Shown in pieces: positions 1 through 5,137 of a stretch of 6,987 nt of DNA; position 1 is the stretch's first letter, and every line of letters starts with the position of its first letter. Both the position numbers and the translations under genes were made by a program. Below the pieces are notes generated by a model. It ran no database searches. It worked only from the letters and a program-made list of their open reading frames with translations, and was not told the origin of the DNA. The stretch spans positions 1 through 6,987 of the forward strand of contig DCGJ01000054.1 of the NCBI GenBank assembly GCA_002315495.1, given 5' to 3'. The stretch is from Lachnoclostridium sp. UBA1781. Its GTDB lineage: Bacteria; Bacillota; Clostridia; Lachnospirales; Lachnospiraceae.

Positions 1-424
1 CCCACGCACCGATAAACACAAGCCAAACCAGGAAGAAGCCCTGTTCCTCGATTCGAAGCAGATACATAGCTGAAAATAATACCGCCACATAAAACATACC
101 AAGCACTCCATATCCGACTTCACTAACCGGAGTCTTCGGATACGTCACAATCATTGCTATCAACTCAACGATTACAAATGCACAAAGAAGTGGCATAATG
201 TAAGCCGGGCGGTCAAACATAAGTACCGCATAGTATGCAATCGTAATTATAAACCCGATGATACCGGTCGGTTTTTTCGCAATTCCAAAGACACGGTACA
301 TCTCAAAAACGCCAAGCATTGCCGCAAGGAAAATGAGGCCCAGCCACACATATCCTCCAACATAATTGGCAGCAAACATCAGTGCAACCAAAACAATTCC
401 ACTAATTAATCGGGTGATAAACAT
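1..424 (-). CDS. cdsA: Phosphatidate cytidylyltransferase (CDP-diglyceride synthase), N-terminal half, cut by window edge
   Basis: This membrane enzyme makes CDP-diacylglycerol from phosphatidate and CTP, the common precursor of bacterial phospholipids. I translated the minus strand by hand. The first 141 residues run from MFITRLISGIVLV to a hydrophobic stretch ending FIGAW at the window edge. Family members have about 265-285 residues, so roughly half is present, and the C-terminal CDP-diglyceride synthase signature lies outside. The visible part is almost entirely hydrophobic, with likely membrane segments near residues 5-20, 23-42, 54-70, 76-94, 106-123 and 129-141. The FIGAW end matches the family segment that precedes the SDT motif. 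I chose the ATG at 424 because GGAAGG sits 7 bases upstream and the protein then starts as the family usually does. An in-frame ATG at 454 has no ribosome binding site. The gene lies 61 bases downstream of uppS, its usual neighbour. Confidence 0.9.
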   Translation of the reverse strand, partial: MFITRLISGIVLVALMFAANYVGGYVWLGLIFLAAMLGVFEMYRVFGIAKKPTGIIGFIITIAYYAVLMFDRPAYIMPLLCAFVIVELIAMIVTYPKTPVSEVGYGVLGMFYVAVLFSAMYLLRIEEQGFFLVWLVFIGAW

Positions 425-485
425 AATATATCCTTCCAATACGCCGATGCGCATTTTCACAAGAATTTCAAACAAAATTCATCGT

Positions 486-1196
486 TTAAACGCCACCAAA
501 CCGACGGTCTCTCTTATTGTAATAATCCAATGCTTTCTGCAGTTCCTTCTTGTTGAAGTCAGGCCACAAAACATCAGTAAAATAAAACTCGGAATAACAA
601 AGCTGCCAAGGCAGGTAATTCGACGTCCGACACTCTCCACTGGTTCGAATCATCAAATCGGGATACGGCATCCCATGGGTATCCATATAGTTATGGAACA
701 TGTCTTCCGTAAGTGCTTCAGGCTCAACCCTTCCTTCTTTTACATCCATCGCAAATGCTCTTGCTGCCCGTACAATCTCGTCCCTACCGCCATAATTAAT
801 GGCAATATTGAACTTTAGCCCCGTATTTACCGAGGATTTCACCTCGAGCTCTGCAATGCTGTCCTGAATATCGGGTGCCAGACGACTTTTATCGCCGATC
901 ACACGTACCCTCATGTTGTTCTTAGAGCAACGCTCGATAGCATCAAGCATATACTTGCGAAGAAGATTCATGAGTGCTTCCACTTCATCGTCCGGACGAT
1001 TCCAGTTCTCGGTGGAAAATGCATACACGGTAAGATATTCGATTCCGAGATTATATGCATCCTCACAGATCTGCTCAACGGTTCTTGCGCCTTGAATATG
1101 TCCGGCTTTTCGAGGAAGTAAACGCTTCTTCGCCCAGCGGCCGTTACCATCCATTATGATTGCAACATGGCGGGGAATTTTGTAATTATCTTCCAT
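486..1196 (-). CDS. uppS: Isoprenyl transferase (undecaprenyl diphosphate synthase, cis-prenyltransferase)
   Basis: This cytosolic enzyme condenses isopentenyl diphosphate units onto farnesyl diphosphate to build the C55 carrier lipid used for peptidoglycan and wall polymers. The protein has 236 residues, within the usual range of about 230-255. Family motifs appear in order: HVAIIMDGNGRWA at 10-22 with catalytic Asp16, the GH at 32-33, FSTENW at 60-65, NYGGRDE at 134-140, and PDLMIRTSGE from 179 followed by Arg190, Ser192 and Glu203. These residues bind Mg and diphosphate. The protein ends in the typical RRFGG. One small oddity is that the SNFLLW segment of the E. coli enzyme reads SNYLPW here, and a Cys (189) follows the SGE. 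The ATG at 1196 has AAGGAG about 11 bases upstream, slightly long spacing, but no other in-frame start fits. The gene lies between frr and cdsA, the conserved order. A terminator-like hairpin sits just upstream. Confidence 0.97.
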   Translation of the reverse strand: MEDNYKIPRHVAIIMDGNGRWAKKRLLPRKAGHIQGARTVEQICEDAYNLGIEYLTVYAFSTENWNRPDDEVEALMNLLRKYMLDAIERCSKNNMRVRVIGDKSRLAPDIQDSIAELEVKSSVNTGLKFNIAINYGGRDEIVRAARAFAMDVKEGRVEPEALTEDMFHNYMDTHGMPYPDLMIRTSGECRTSNYLPWQLCYSEFYFTDVLWPDFNKKELQKALDYYNKRDRRFGGV

Positions 1197-1221
1197 TAAA
1201 ATCCACTCTCCTTACATACGG

Positions 1222-1251
1222 AAAAAGAAGGGACGTTCGGGACGCCCCTTC
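1222..1251 (-). terminator. Intrinsic terminator-like hairpin between frr and uppS
   Basis: On the minus strand a 10-bp stem (GAAGGGGCGT pairing with ACGTCCCTTC, one G-U pair, 5-base loop) is followed directly by TTTTT. The stem pairs fully only in minus-strand RNA, because the wobble becomes an A-C mismatch on the other strand. The hairpin begins about 14 bases after the frr stop codon and ends about 25 bases before the uppS start. It fits termination, perhaps partial, after frr. The T tract is short (5), so read-through into uppS is likely. Confidence 0.75.
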
Positions 1252-1265
1252 CTTGACGATACGTA

Positions 1266-1820
1266 TTAAACGGTCATAATCTCCTTCGTCTTAGCCTCTG
1301 TCATCGAATCAATCTTCTCGATGAACTTATCGGTAAGCTTCTGGGTATCATTTTCCATCTTCTTAATCTCGTCCTCGGAGATATCATCAGCCTTGCCGGC
1401 CTTCTTGATGGCATCCATACAATCACGACGAATGTTACGGATAGCAACCTTTGCCTCCTCGCCTTTCTTCTTGATGTCCTTTGCCAAATCCTTACGACGA
1501 TCCTCGGTAAGCTCCGGGAATACCAGACGAATCAACTTACCGTCATTTGATGGTGTAATACCGATTTCGGAAGCAAGAATAGCCTTTTCAATCTCCTTAA
1601 TCATCTTGGATTCCCAAGGCTGAATCTGAATCACACGAGCTTCCGGAACGGAAATATTAGCTACGCTCTGGATTGGAGACGGAGTTCCGTAATAATCCAC
1701 ACGAAGCTTATCAAGCAAATGCGGATTCGCACGTCCTGCACGGATGCTTGCATACTCTTCCGCCAAATTAGCTTCTGTCTTTCCCATTTTCTCTTCAAAA
1801 GGTGTAATAATTGCGTTCAT
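1266..1820 (-). CDS. frr: Ribosome recycling factor
   Basis: Together with EF-G, this factor splits the post-termination ribosome complex so that subunits can be reused. The 184-residue length is right for the family (about 185). Recognisable segments are RAGRANP at 27-33, the YYGTPSPIQ turn at 43-51 where the family's three-helix domain meets the small beta domain, the ELTEDRRKDL block at 103-112, and AKVAIRNIRRD at 123-133 containing the conserved Arg pair 131-132. The start ATG at 1820 has AAAGGAG 8 bases upstream. It lies 24 bases after the pyrH stop codon, so the two genes are surely co-transcribed. A terminator-like hairpin follows the gene. Nothing in the protein looks truncated or unusual. 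Confidence 0.98.
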   Translation of the reverse strand: MNAIITPFEEKMGKTEANLAEEYASIRAGRANPHLLDKLRVDYYGTPSPIQSVANISVPEARVIQIQPWESKMIKEIEKAILASEIGITPSNDGKLIRLVFPELTEDRRKDLAKDIKKKGEEAKVAIRNIRRDCMDAIKKAGKADDISEDEIKKMENDTQKLTDKFIEKIDSMTEAKTKEIMTV

Positions 1821-1844
1821 ACATTCTTCTCCTTTGCTCTTTCA

Positions 1845-2549
1845 CTAGTTACTTACAAAAGTACCGGTGCTGTTTCCGGTAACGTTTTTCAAAATGCTGT
1901 CTTCCTCATTCAAATCGAACACTACCATCGGCATATTATTCTCCATACAGAGAACCGACGCGGTAAGGTCGATCGCTTTGAGCTGCTTCGTAAGAATCTC
2001 GGTATATGTCAGAGTATCATACTTCGTTGCGGTCGGGTCCACATTTGGATCTGCAGTATAAATACCATCAATTGCTTTTGCCATTACAATCGCATCGCAA
2101 TCAAGCTCAATGGCACGAAGTGCGGTTCCGCTATCCGTAGAGAAATAAGGATGTCCGGTACCACCACCACAAAGAATAACCTGACCTTCTTCCAACGCCT
2201 TAACAGCTCTGTCCTTCGAGAATAATTCCGAAACGTTTCCACATACAAACGGTGTGAAAACTGTCGTCTTTAACCCGAGTGAACGAAGAATCTCCGATAC
2301 ATAAACACAATTCATAACCGTAGCAAGCATACCGATGGAATCCGCCTTGGTACGATCAATCTTCTTGCTGGAACGACCTCTCCAGAAGTTACCACCACCA
2401 ATAACAATGGCAATCTGCACACCCTCGTCAGCAACTTTTTTAATCTGATTTCCTACTTTGATACAGGTTTCCTCGTCAAAACCGGACTTTTTGTCGCCGG
2501 CCAAAGCCTCGCCGCTCAGTTTTAACAAAATACGCTTAAACTTAGCCAT
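1845..2549 (-). CDS. pyrH: Uridylate kinase (UMP kinase)
   Basis: This enzyme phosphorylates UMP to UDP with ATP in pyrimidine nucleotide synthesis. Bacterial PyrH is a hexamer of the amino acid kinase fold, generally activated by GTP and inhibited by UTP. The protein has 234 residues, close to the usual 235-245. Visible motifs are KLSGEAL at 10-16, GGGNFWRGR at 51-59 (nucleotide binding), DRTKADSIGMLATVMN at 65-80, GGTGHPYFSTD at 129-139 (UMP binding), and a TADP segment at 165-168. The ATG at 2549 has AAGGAG 8 bases upstream. The gene heads the pyrH-frr pair. It is preceded by an 84-base gap that holds a possible promoter and a hairpin. In many Firmicutes rpsB-tsf precede pyrH, whereas here a GNAT gene and an aromatic block do. 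Confidence 0.98.
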   Translation of the reverse strand: MAKFKRILLKLSGEALAGDKKSGFDEETCIKVGNQIKKVADEGVQIAIVIGGGNFWRGRSSKKIDRTKADSIGMLATVMNCVYVSEILRSLGLKTTVFTPFVCGNVSELFSKDRAVKALEEGQVILCGGGTGHPYFSTDSGTALRAIELDCDAIVMAKAIDGIYTADPNVDPTATKYDTLTYTEILTKQLKAIDLTASVLCMENNMPMVVFDLNEEDSILKNVTGNSTGTFVSN

Positions 2550-2572
2550 AAAACTGTCTCCTTATGCATCTT

Positions 2573-2607
2573 GCGGATTAGGAAAATGCTCCCCTAACCG
2601 CTTTTTT
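2573..2607 (+). terminator. Hairpin with T6 tail facing the plus strand, in the pyrH leader
   Basis: On the plus strand GCGG(A)TTAGG pairs with CCTAACCGC, giving 9 bp with one bulged A and a 10-base loop, followed by TTTTTT. This has the form of an intrinsic terminator for plus-strand transcription, yet no plus-strand gene lies upstream of it. On the minus strand the same hairpin would sit close to the 5' end of a pyrH transcript started from the promoter proposed at 2609-2637, with no T tail. It may therefore be an antisense terminator or a 5' mRNA structure. The structure is seen in the sequence; its role is inference. Confidence 0.4.
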
Positions 2608-2608
2608 A

Positions 2609-2637
2609 ACTTTACCACAGAACAACAAAATAATCAA
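2609..2637 (-). promoter_or_regulatory. Possible sigma-A-type promoter for pyrH-frr
   Basis: The minus strand reads TTGATT, a 17-base spacer, then TAAAGT. Each hexamer matches the TTGACA/TATAAT consensus at 4 of 6 positions, and the spacing is ideal. The -35 overlaps the stop codon of the GNAT gene. A transcript from it would begin near 2602, about 50 bases before the pyrH start and right at the hairpin described for 2573-2607. The match is moderate, so pyrH may instead be read through from the GNAT gene. Confidence 0.35.
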
Positions 2638-3107
2638 CCGATATTGTCTTCCATCGCATAATATAGTGTCTTCATGCCCATTGCATTATAAAACGCATGC
2701 GCATTTGGATTGCACTCCCACACATGAAGCAAAATGCGGTCGCACCCAAGAGCCTTTGCCTGAGTCTTCGCATTTTCATAAAGAATGGTTCCAACATGCT
2801 GTTTACGGGCCGCTTCATCTACACAAAGATCATCAATGTAAAGTGTTTTATGATAATGCATATTGACACTTTCAGGAGTAATCTGAATCTCACAAAAGGT
2901 GTATCCCAGAACGTTTTCCTTTTCATCTACACATACGTAGATAACCTCATTTTCCTTATTCAGTTTTTCCTCAAGCATCTCATTTGTATATTTGGTTTTA
3001 CCGCCCTTAAACAAGTCAGGTCGGCCATCCGCATGTACCTGATTCACCTGGACCAAAAGTCTTAAAATGTCAGGAATATCCTGACTTTTTGCCAATCTGG
3101 TATACAT
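2634..3107 (-). CDS. GNAT-family N-acetyltransferase, substrate unknown
   Basis: The 157-residue protein has the layout of a single-domain GNAT enzyme, which moves an acetyl group from acetyl-CoA to an amine. An N-terminal strand and helix (RLAKSQDIPDILRLL, 4-18) are followed by a central strand around YIDDLCVDEAARK (90-102). The acetyl-CoA binding loop RKQHVGT is at 101-107, and the late NPNAHAFYNAMGM segment is at 133-145. The substrate cannot be told from sequence. The HADGRPDLFK segment near 25-34 probably belongs to a subfamily-specific substrate region. I see no signal peptide or membrane segment. The ATG at 3107 has a perfect AGGAGG 5 bases upstream. That site directly abuts the T tract of the DAHP synthase terminator, so there is no room for a separate promoter. 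The gene is placed between aromatic and pyrH genes, and its link to either pathway is unknown. Confidence 0.88.
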   Translation of the reverse strand: MYTRLAKSQDIPDILRLLVQVNQVHADGRPDLFKGGKTKYTNEMLEEKLNKENEVIYVCVDEKENVLGYTFCEIQITPESVNMHYHKTLYIDDLCVDEAARKQHVGTILYENAKTQAKALGCDRILLHVWECNPNAHAFYNAMGMKTLYYAMEDNIG

Positions 3108-3118
3108 TCTGTCCTCCT

Positions 3119-3147
3119 AAAAAGATTGGGGCTCCGAAGAACCCCAA
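3119..3147 (-). terminator. Intrinsic terminator with UUCG tetraloop after DAHP synthase
   Basis: On the minus strand, 5 bases after the DAHP synthase stop codon, TTGGGGTTC pairs with GAGCCCCAA. This makes 9 bp with one G-U pair, closed by a TTCG loop in the very stable C(UUCG)G context, and TCTTTTT follows. This is a clear rho-independent terminator. The next bases form the AGGAGG of the acetyltransferase gene, so the terminator and the next gene's ribosome binding site are contiguous. Confidence 0.88.
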
Positions 3148-3152
3148 AGCAA

Positions 3153-4181
3153 TTACAATGTATCTGCAATGTCATAAATCAGACGCTCGGTCTTTTCCCA
3201 ACCAAGACAAGGGTCCGTAATGGACTTACCGTAAACGCCGTCACCAATCTTCTGACAACCGTCCTCGATATAGGATTCCACCATGAAGCCCTTCAAAAGT
3301 TTACGAATACCATCGTTGTACTTGGCGGAATTCAAAACATCGTGAATAATTCTCGGTTGTTCAAGCGGATTCTTATTGGAATTCGAATGATTGGTGTCAA
3401 TGATTACACCTGGATTCAGAAGCTGCTTCTCATCATACATCTGAGCCAGACGGATAAGATCCTCGTAATGATAGTTCGGCTGATTCTGTCCGTGCTTATT
3501 GTTATAACCGCGAAGAATTGCGTGGGTGTAAGCATTTCCTTTGGAATGAACCTCCCAGCCACGATAGATAAAGGAGTGCGGATTCTGTGCTGCTAAAATC
3601 GCATTCATCATAACCGAATAATCACCGGAGGTCGGATTCTTCATGCCAACGGGAACATCAACACCGGAGGCGGTCAGACGATGCTGCTGATTCTCAACGG
3701 AACGCGCACCAACGGCAACATAAGCAAGCAAATCATCCAGGTACTGATAGTTTTCCGGGTAAAGCATCTCATCTGCACAGGCAAAGCCGGTTTCTTTAAT
3801 GGCTCTCATGTGAAGATGACGAGTTGCAATAATTCCCTTGAACAAATCGGACTTTCCGGATGGATCCGGCTGATGAAGCATGCCCTTATATCCTGCACCG
3901 GTCGTTCTCGGCTTATTGGTATAGATTCTTGGAACAATAAAAACCTTATCTTGTACCTTTTCCTGTACCGGGCTTAAACGATTAATATAATCCAGAACGC
4001 TGTCTTCTTTATCTGCGGAGCAAGGTCCGATAATTAAAATAAGACGGTCATCCTTTCCTTCAAAAATATCAAATAACTGCTTTCTACGAAGGGCAACAGC
4101 CTCCTGAACCTCTCTCGTAATCAGGTCCATCTCCTTAATTTCACTGGGAGAAGCAAGTTTTTTCTCTAATTCCATATTCAT
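3153..4181 (-). CDS. aroF: 3-deoxy-7-phosphoheptulonate (DAHP) synthase, class I-alpha (AroF/G/H type)
   Basis: This is the first committed step of the shikimate pathway: phosphoenolpyruvate plus erythrose 4-phosphate gives DAHP. The protein has 342 residues, close to E. coli AroG (350). Metal ligands known from AroG align as Cys54 (IIGPCSAD), His265 (IDTNHSNSNK), Glu302 (GFMVESYIEDG) and Asp323 (YGKSITDPCLGW). PEP-binding segments appear as PRTT at 91-94, GARSVENQQHR at 158-168, PVGMKNPTSGD at 177-187 and the LRG around Arg224. Compared with AroG, the loop after 205 is about five residues shorter. There is no fused chorismate mutase or ACT domain. I chose the ATG at 4181, not the longer frame to 4256, because AAAGGAG lies 10 bases upstream and homology starts here. 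The gene is preceded by its own likely promoter and followed by a strong terminator. The isozyme letter is arbitrary; aroG would be equally defensible. Confidence 0.94.
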   Translation of the reverse strand: MNMELEKKLASPSEIKEMDLITREVQEAVALRRKQLFDIFEGKDDRLILIIGPCSADKEDSVLDYINRLSPVQEKVQDKVFIVPRIYTNKPRTTGAGYKGMLHQPDPSGKSDLFKGIIATRHLHMRAIKETGFACADEMLYPENYQYLDDLLAYVAVGARSVENQQHRLTASGVDVPVGMKNPTSGDYSVMMNAILAAQNPHSFIYRGWEVHSKGNAYTHAILRGYNNKHGQNQPNYHYEDLIRLAQMYDEKQLLNPGVIIDTNHSNSNKNPLEQPRIIHDVLNSAKYNDGIRKLLKGFMVESYIEDGCQKIGDGVYGKSITDPCLGWEKTERLIYDIADTL

Positions 4182-4191
4182 ATTGGTTAAT

Positions 4192-4198
4192 CTCCTTT
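4192..4198 (-). promoter_or_regulatory. Ribosome binding site setting the DAHP synthase start
   Basis: AAAGGAG lies 10 bases before the ATG at 4181. It rules out the longer reading frame, which starts at 4256, upstream of the proposed promoter, and has no such site. Confidence 0.75.
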
Positions 4199-4210
4199 CC
4201 AACACGATAC

Positions 4211-4219
4211 ATTGTAACA
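4211..4219 (-). promoter_or_regulatory. Extended -10 promoter for the DAHP synthase gene
   Basis: The minus strand reads TGTTACAAT: an extended -10 TG one base before TACAAT (5 of 6 to consensus). At 17 bases upstream the -35 is CTTTTC, a poor match, which is usual for extended -10 promoters. The start would fall near 4204, giving a leader of about 23 bases that just includes the ribosome binding site. It lies in the 92-base gap after tyrA, where I see no convincing terminator. The gene may therefore also be read from the upstream operon. Confidence 0.5.
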
Positions 4220-4222
4220 TAA

Positions 4223-4246
4223 TTTTCGCAAAAGAAAAGTCGAAAA
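4223..4246. repeat. Inverted repeat TTTTCG-N12-CGAAAA over the -35 region
   Basis: Perfect 6-base arms (4223-4228 and 4241-4246) are separated by 12 bases, with half-site centres 18 bases apart. They flank the place where RNA polymerase would contact the -35 of the DAHP synthase promoter. A dimeric repressor site is possible, but the arms are short and AT-rich, so chance is also plausible. Confidence 0.3.
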
Positions 4247-4273
4247 TACGGCACAATATCCGTGCTGGTACAT

Positions 4274-5137
4274 CTATGAATTATTTTTGTCAAAAAGTGC
4301 ACGTCTTTTCGTGGAAAGACGCATTTTCTCTTTAATTGCCTCTGCGTCTTCTCTTCGAATCTCATCACGAAGTTCGCAAAGCTCGTCAATAAATCCATCC
4401 ATGCTCTTAAGAAGCGCCTCTTTATTCATGAAAAACAGCTCTGTCCACATATTCTCATTAATACGGGCAATTCGAGTTAAATCACGGAAGGAATCTCCGG
4501 TATACTCCGACAAGTGCGGATTATCATTACTCGTCATGAGACAAACGGCGATACAATGCGTTAACTGAGACAGATATCCAATCATTTCATCGTGTTCCTC
4601 CGGAGACAATACTGCCACCTTCCAAAAACCGAGAATACGTCCGAGCCCTTCACACCAGCGAATGGCCTCCTCGGTATTCTTTTCGGTTGGAACCACGATA
4701 TAATTCGCGTTACGAAACATACGGTCATCCGCATTTTCCACGCCATACACTTCACGTCCTGCCATCGGATGTGCTGCAATAAACTCCACATCCTCCCTCA
4801 AAACACTCTGAATATCATAAACGATCGCAGTCTTTATACCGGTTACATCGGTGATTCGAATCCCACTTTTAAAGAACTTTTGATTTTCCTTAATCCAGTC
4901 GCAAATGAGGGTTGGATACAAGGCAAAAATGATGGTATCAGCCTGGGAAATCAACGCTTCCTCCGGAAATGCAGCCCCTTCATCAATAATCCCATGCTCC
5001 AGGGCATAAGAGATGGACTCCTCTTTTGCATCTATAGCAAGAATATGATATCCCATTCGTTTTAAGGCCTTGGCATAGCTTCCTCCCATAAGACCCAGTC
5101 CAACGATTAAAATTTTACTCTTATTGATCCATTCCAA
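4274..5137 (-). CDS. tyrA: Prephenate dehydrogenase (tyrosine branch), without ACT domain
   Basis: This enzyme oxidatively decarboxylates prephenate to 4-hydroxyphenylpyruvate for tyrosine synthesis. The 287-residue protein (numbered from TTG 5137) opens with a Rossmann fold: GLGLMGGS at 13-20 and Asp36 at the end of the second strand, which suggests NAD rather than NADP. Further motifs are ITDVTGIKT at 95-103, HPMAGRE at 123-129 (catalytic-type His123), LSQLTHCIA at 189-197 (His194) and DLTRIA at 219-224 (Arg222). The usual GSVK motif reads TGIK, so the serine that contacts prephenate in characterised enzymes is a glycine. The protein stops after the helical dimerisation domain. The regulatory ACT domain of B. 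subtilis TyrA (about 370 residues) is absent. The start is not ATG. I prefer TTG at 5137, with AGGTGG 6 bases upstream, over TTG at 5158, which has no such site. The gene overlaps the end of aroA by 17 bases, so translation is probably coupled. Confidence 0.93.
   Translation of the reverse strand: MEWINKSKILIVGLGLMGGSYAKALKRMGYHILAIDAKEESISYALEHGIIDEGAAFPEEALISQADTIIFALYPTLICDWIKENQKFFKSGIRITDVTGIKTAIVYDIQSVLREDVEFIAAHPMAGREVYGVENADDRMFRNANYIVVPTEKNTEEAIRWCEGLGRILGFWKVAVLSPEEHDEMIGYLSQLTHCIAVCLMTSNDNPHLSEYTGDSFRDLTRIARINENMWTELFFMNKEALLKSMDGFIDELCELRDEIRREDAEAIKEKMRLSTKRRALFDKNNS

Noticed and set aside
366..818. 150-codon open frame on the plus strand
   Set aside because: It runs antisense to uppS and the cdsA start, has no ribosome binding site, and its translation resembles no protein family. 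It is a shadow of the minus-strand genes.
2641..2660. Second promoter for pyrH inside the end of the GNAT gene
   Set aside because: No pair of hexamers with acceptable spacing stood out beyond the TTGATT/TAAAGT pair reported.
3126..3596. 156-codon plus-strand frame opposite DAHP synthase
   Set aside because: The opposite strand encodes an intact enzyme with all metal ligands. The plus frame starts inside the terminator hairpin and shows no domain.
4182..4256. 25-residue N-terminal extension of DAHP synthase
   Set aside because: It would start upstream of the likely promoter and lacks a ribosome binding site. The ATG at 4181 has a good one and family homology begins there.
4245..4273. Possible terminator after tyrA
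   Set aside because: Only 4-bp stems (GCAC/GTGC or ACGG/CCGT) can be drawn and the following Ts are not contiguous with them.
4182..4273. T-box or other amino acid riboswitch leader for the aromatic genes
   Set aside because: The gap is only 92 bases and shows no T-box sequence, specifier stem or leader peptide with repeated aromatic codons.
4141..4398. 85-codon minus-strand frame spanning the end of tyrA and the start of DAHP synthase
   Set aside because: It overlaps both real genes in another frame and lacks a start signal. The region is better explained by the promoter and leader.
4592..5065. 157-codon plus-strand frame opposite tyrA
   Set aside because: Antisense to a well-supported gene, with no ribosome binding site and no recognisable motif.
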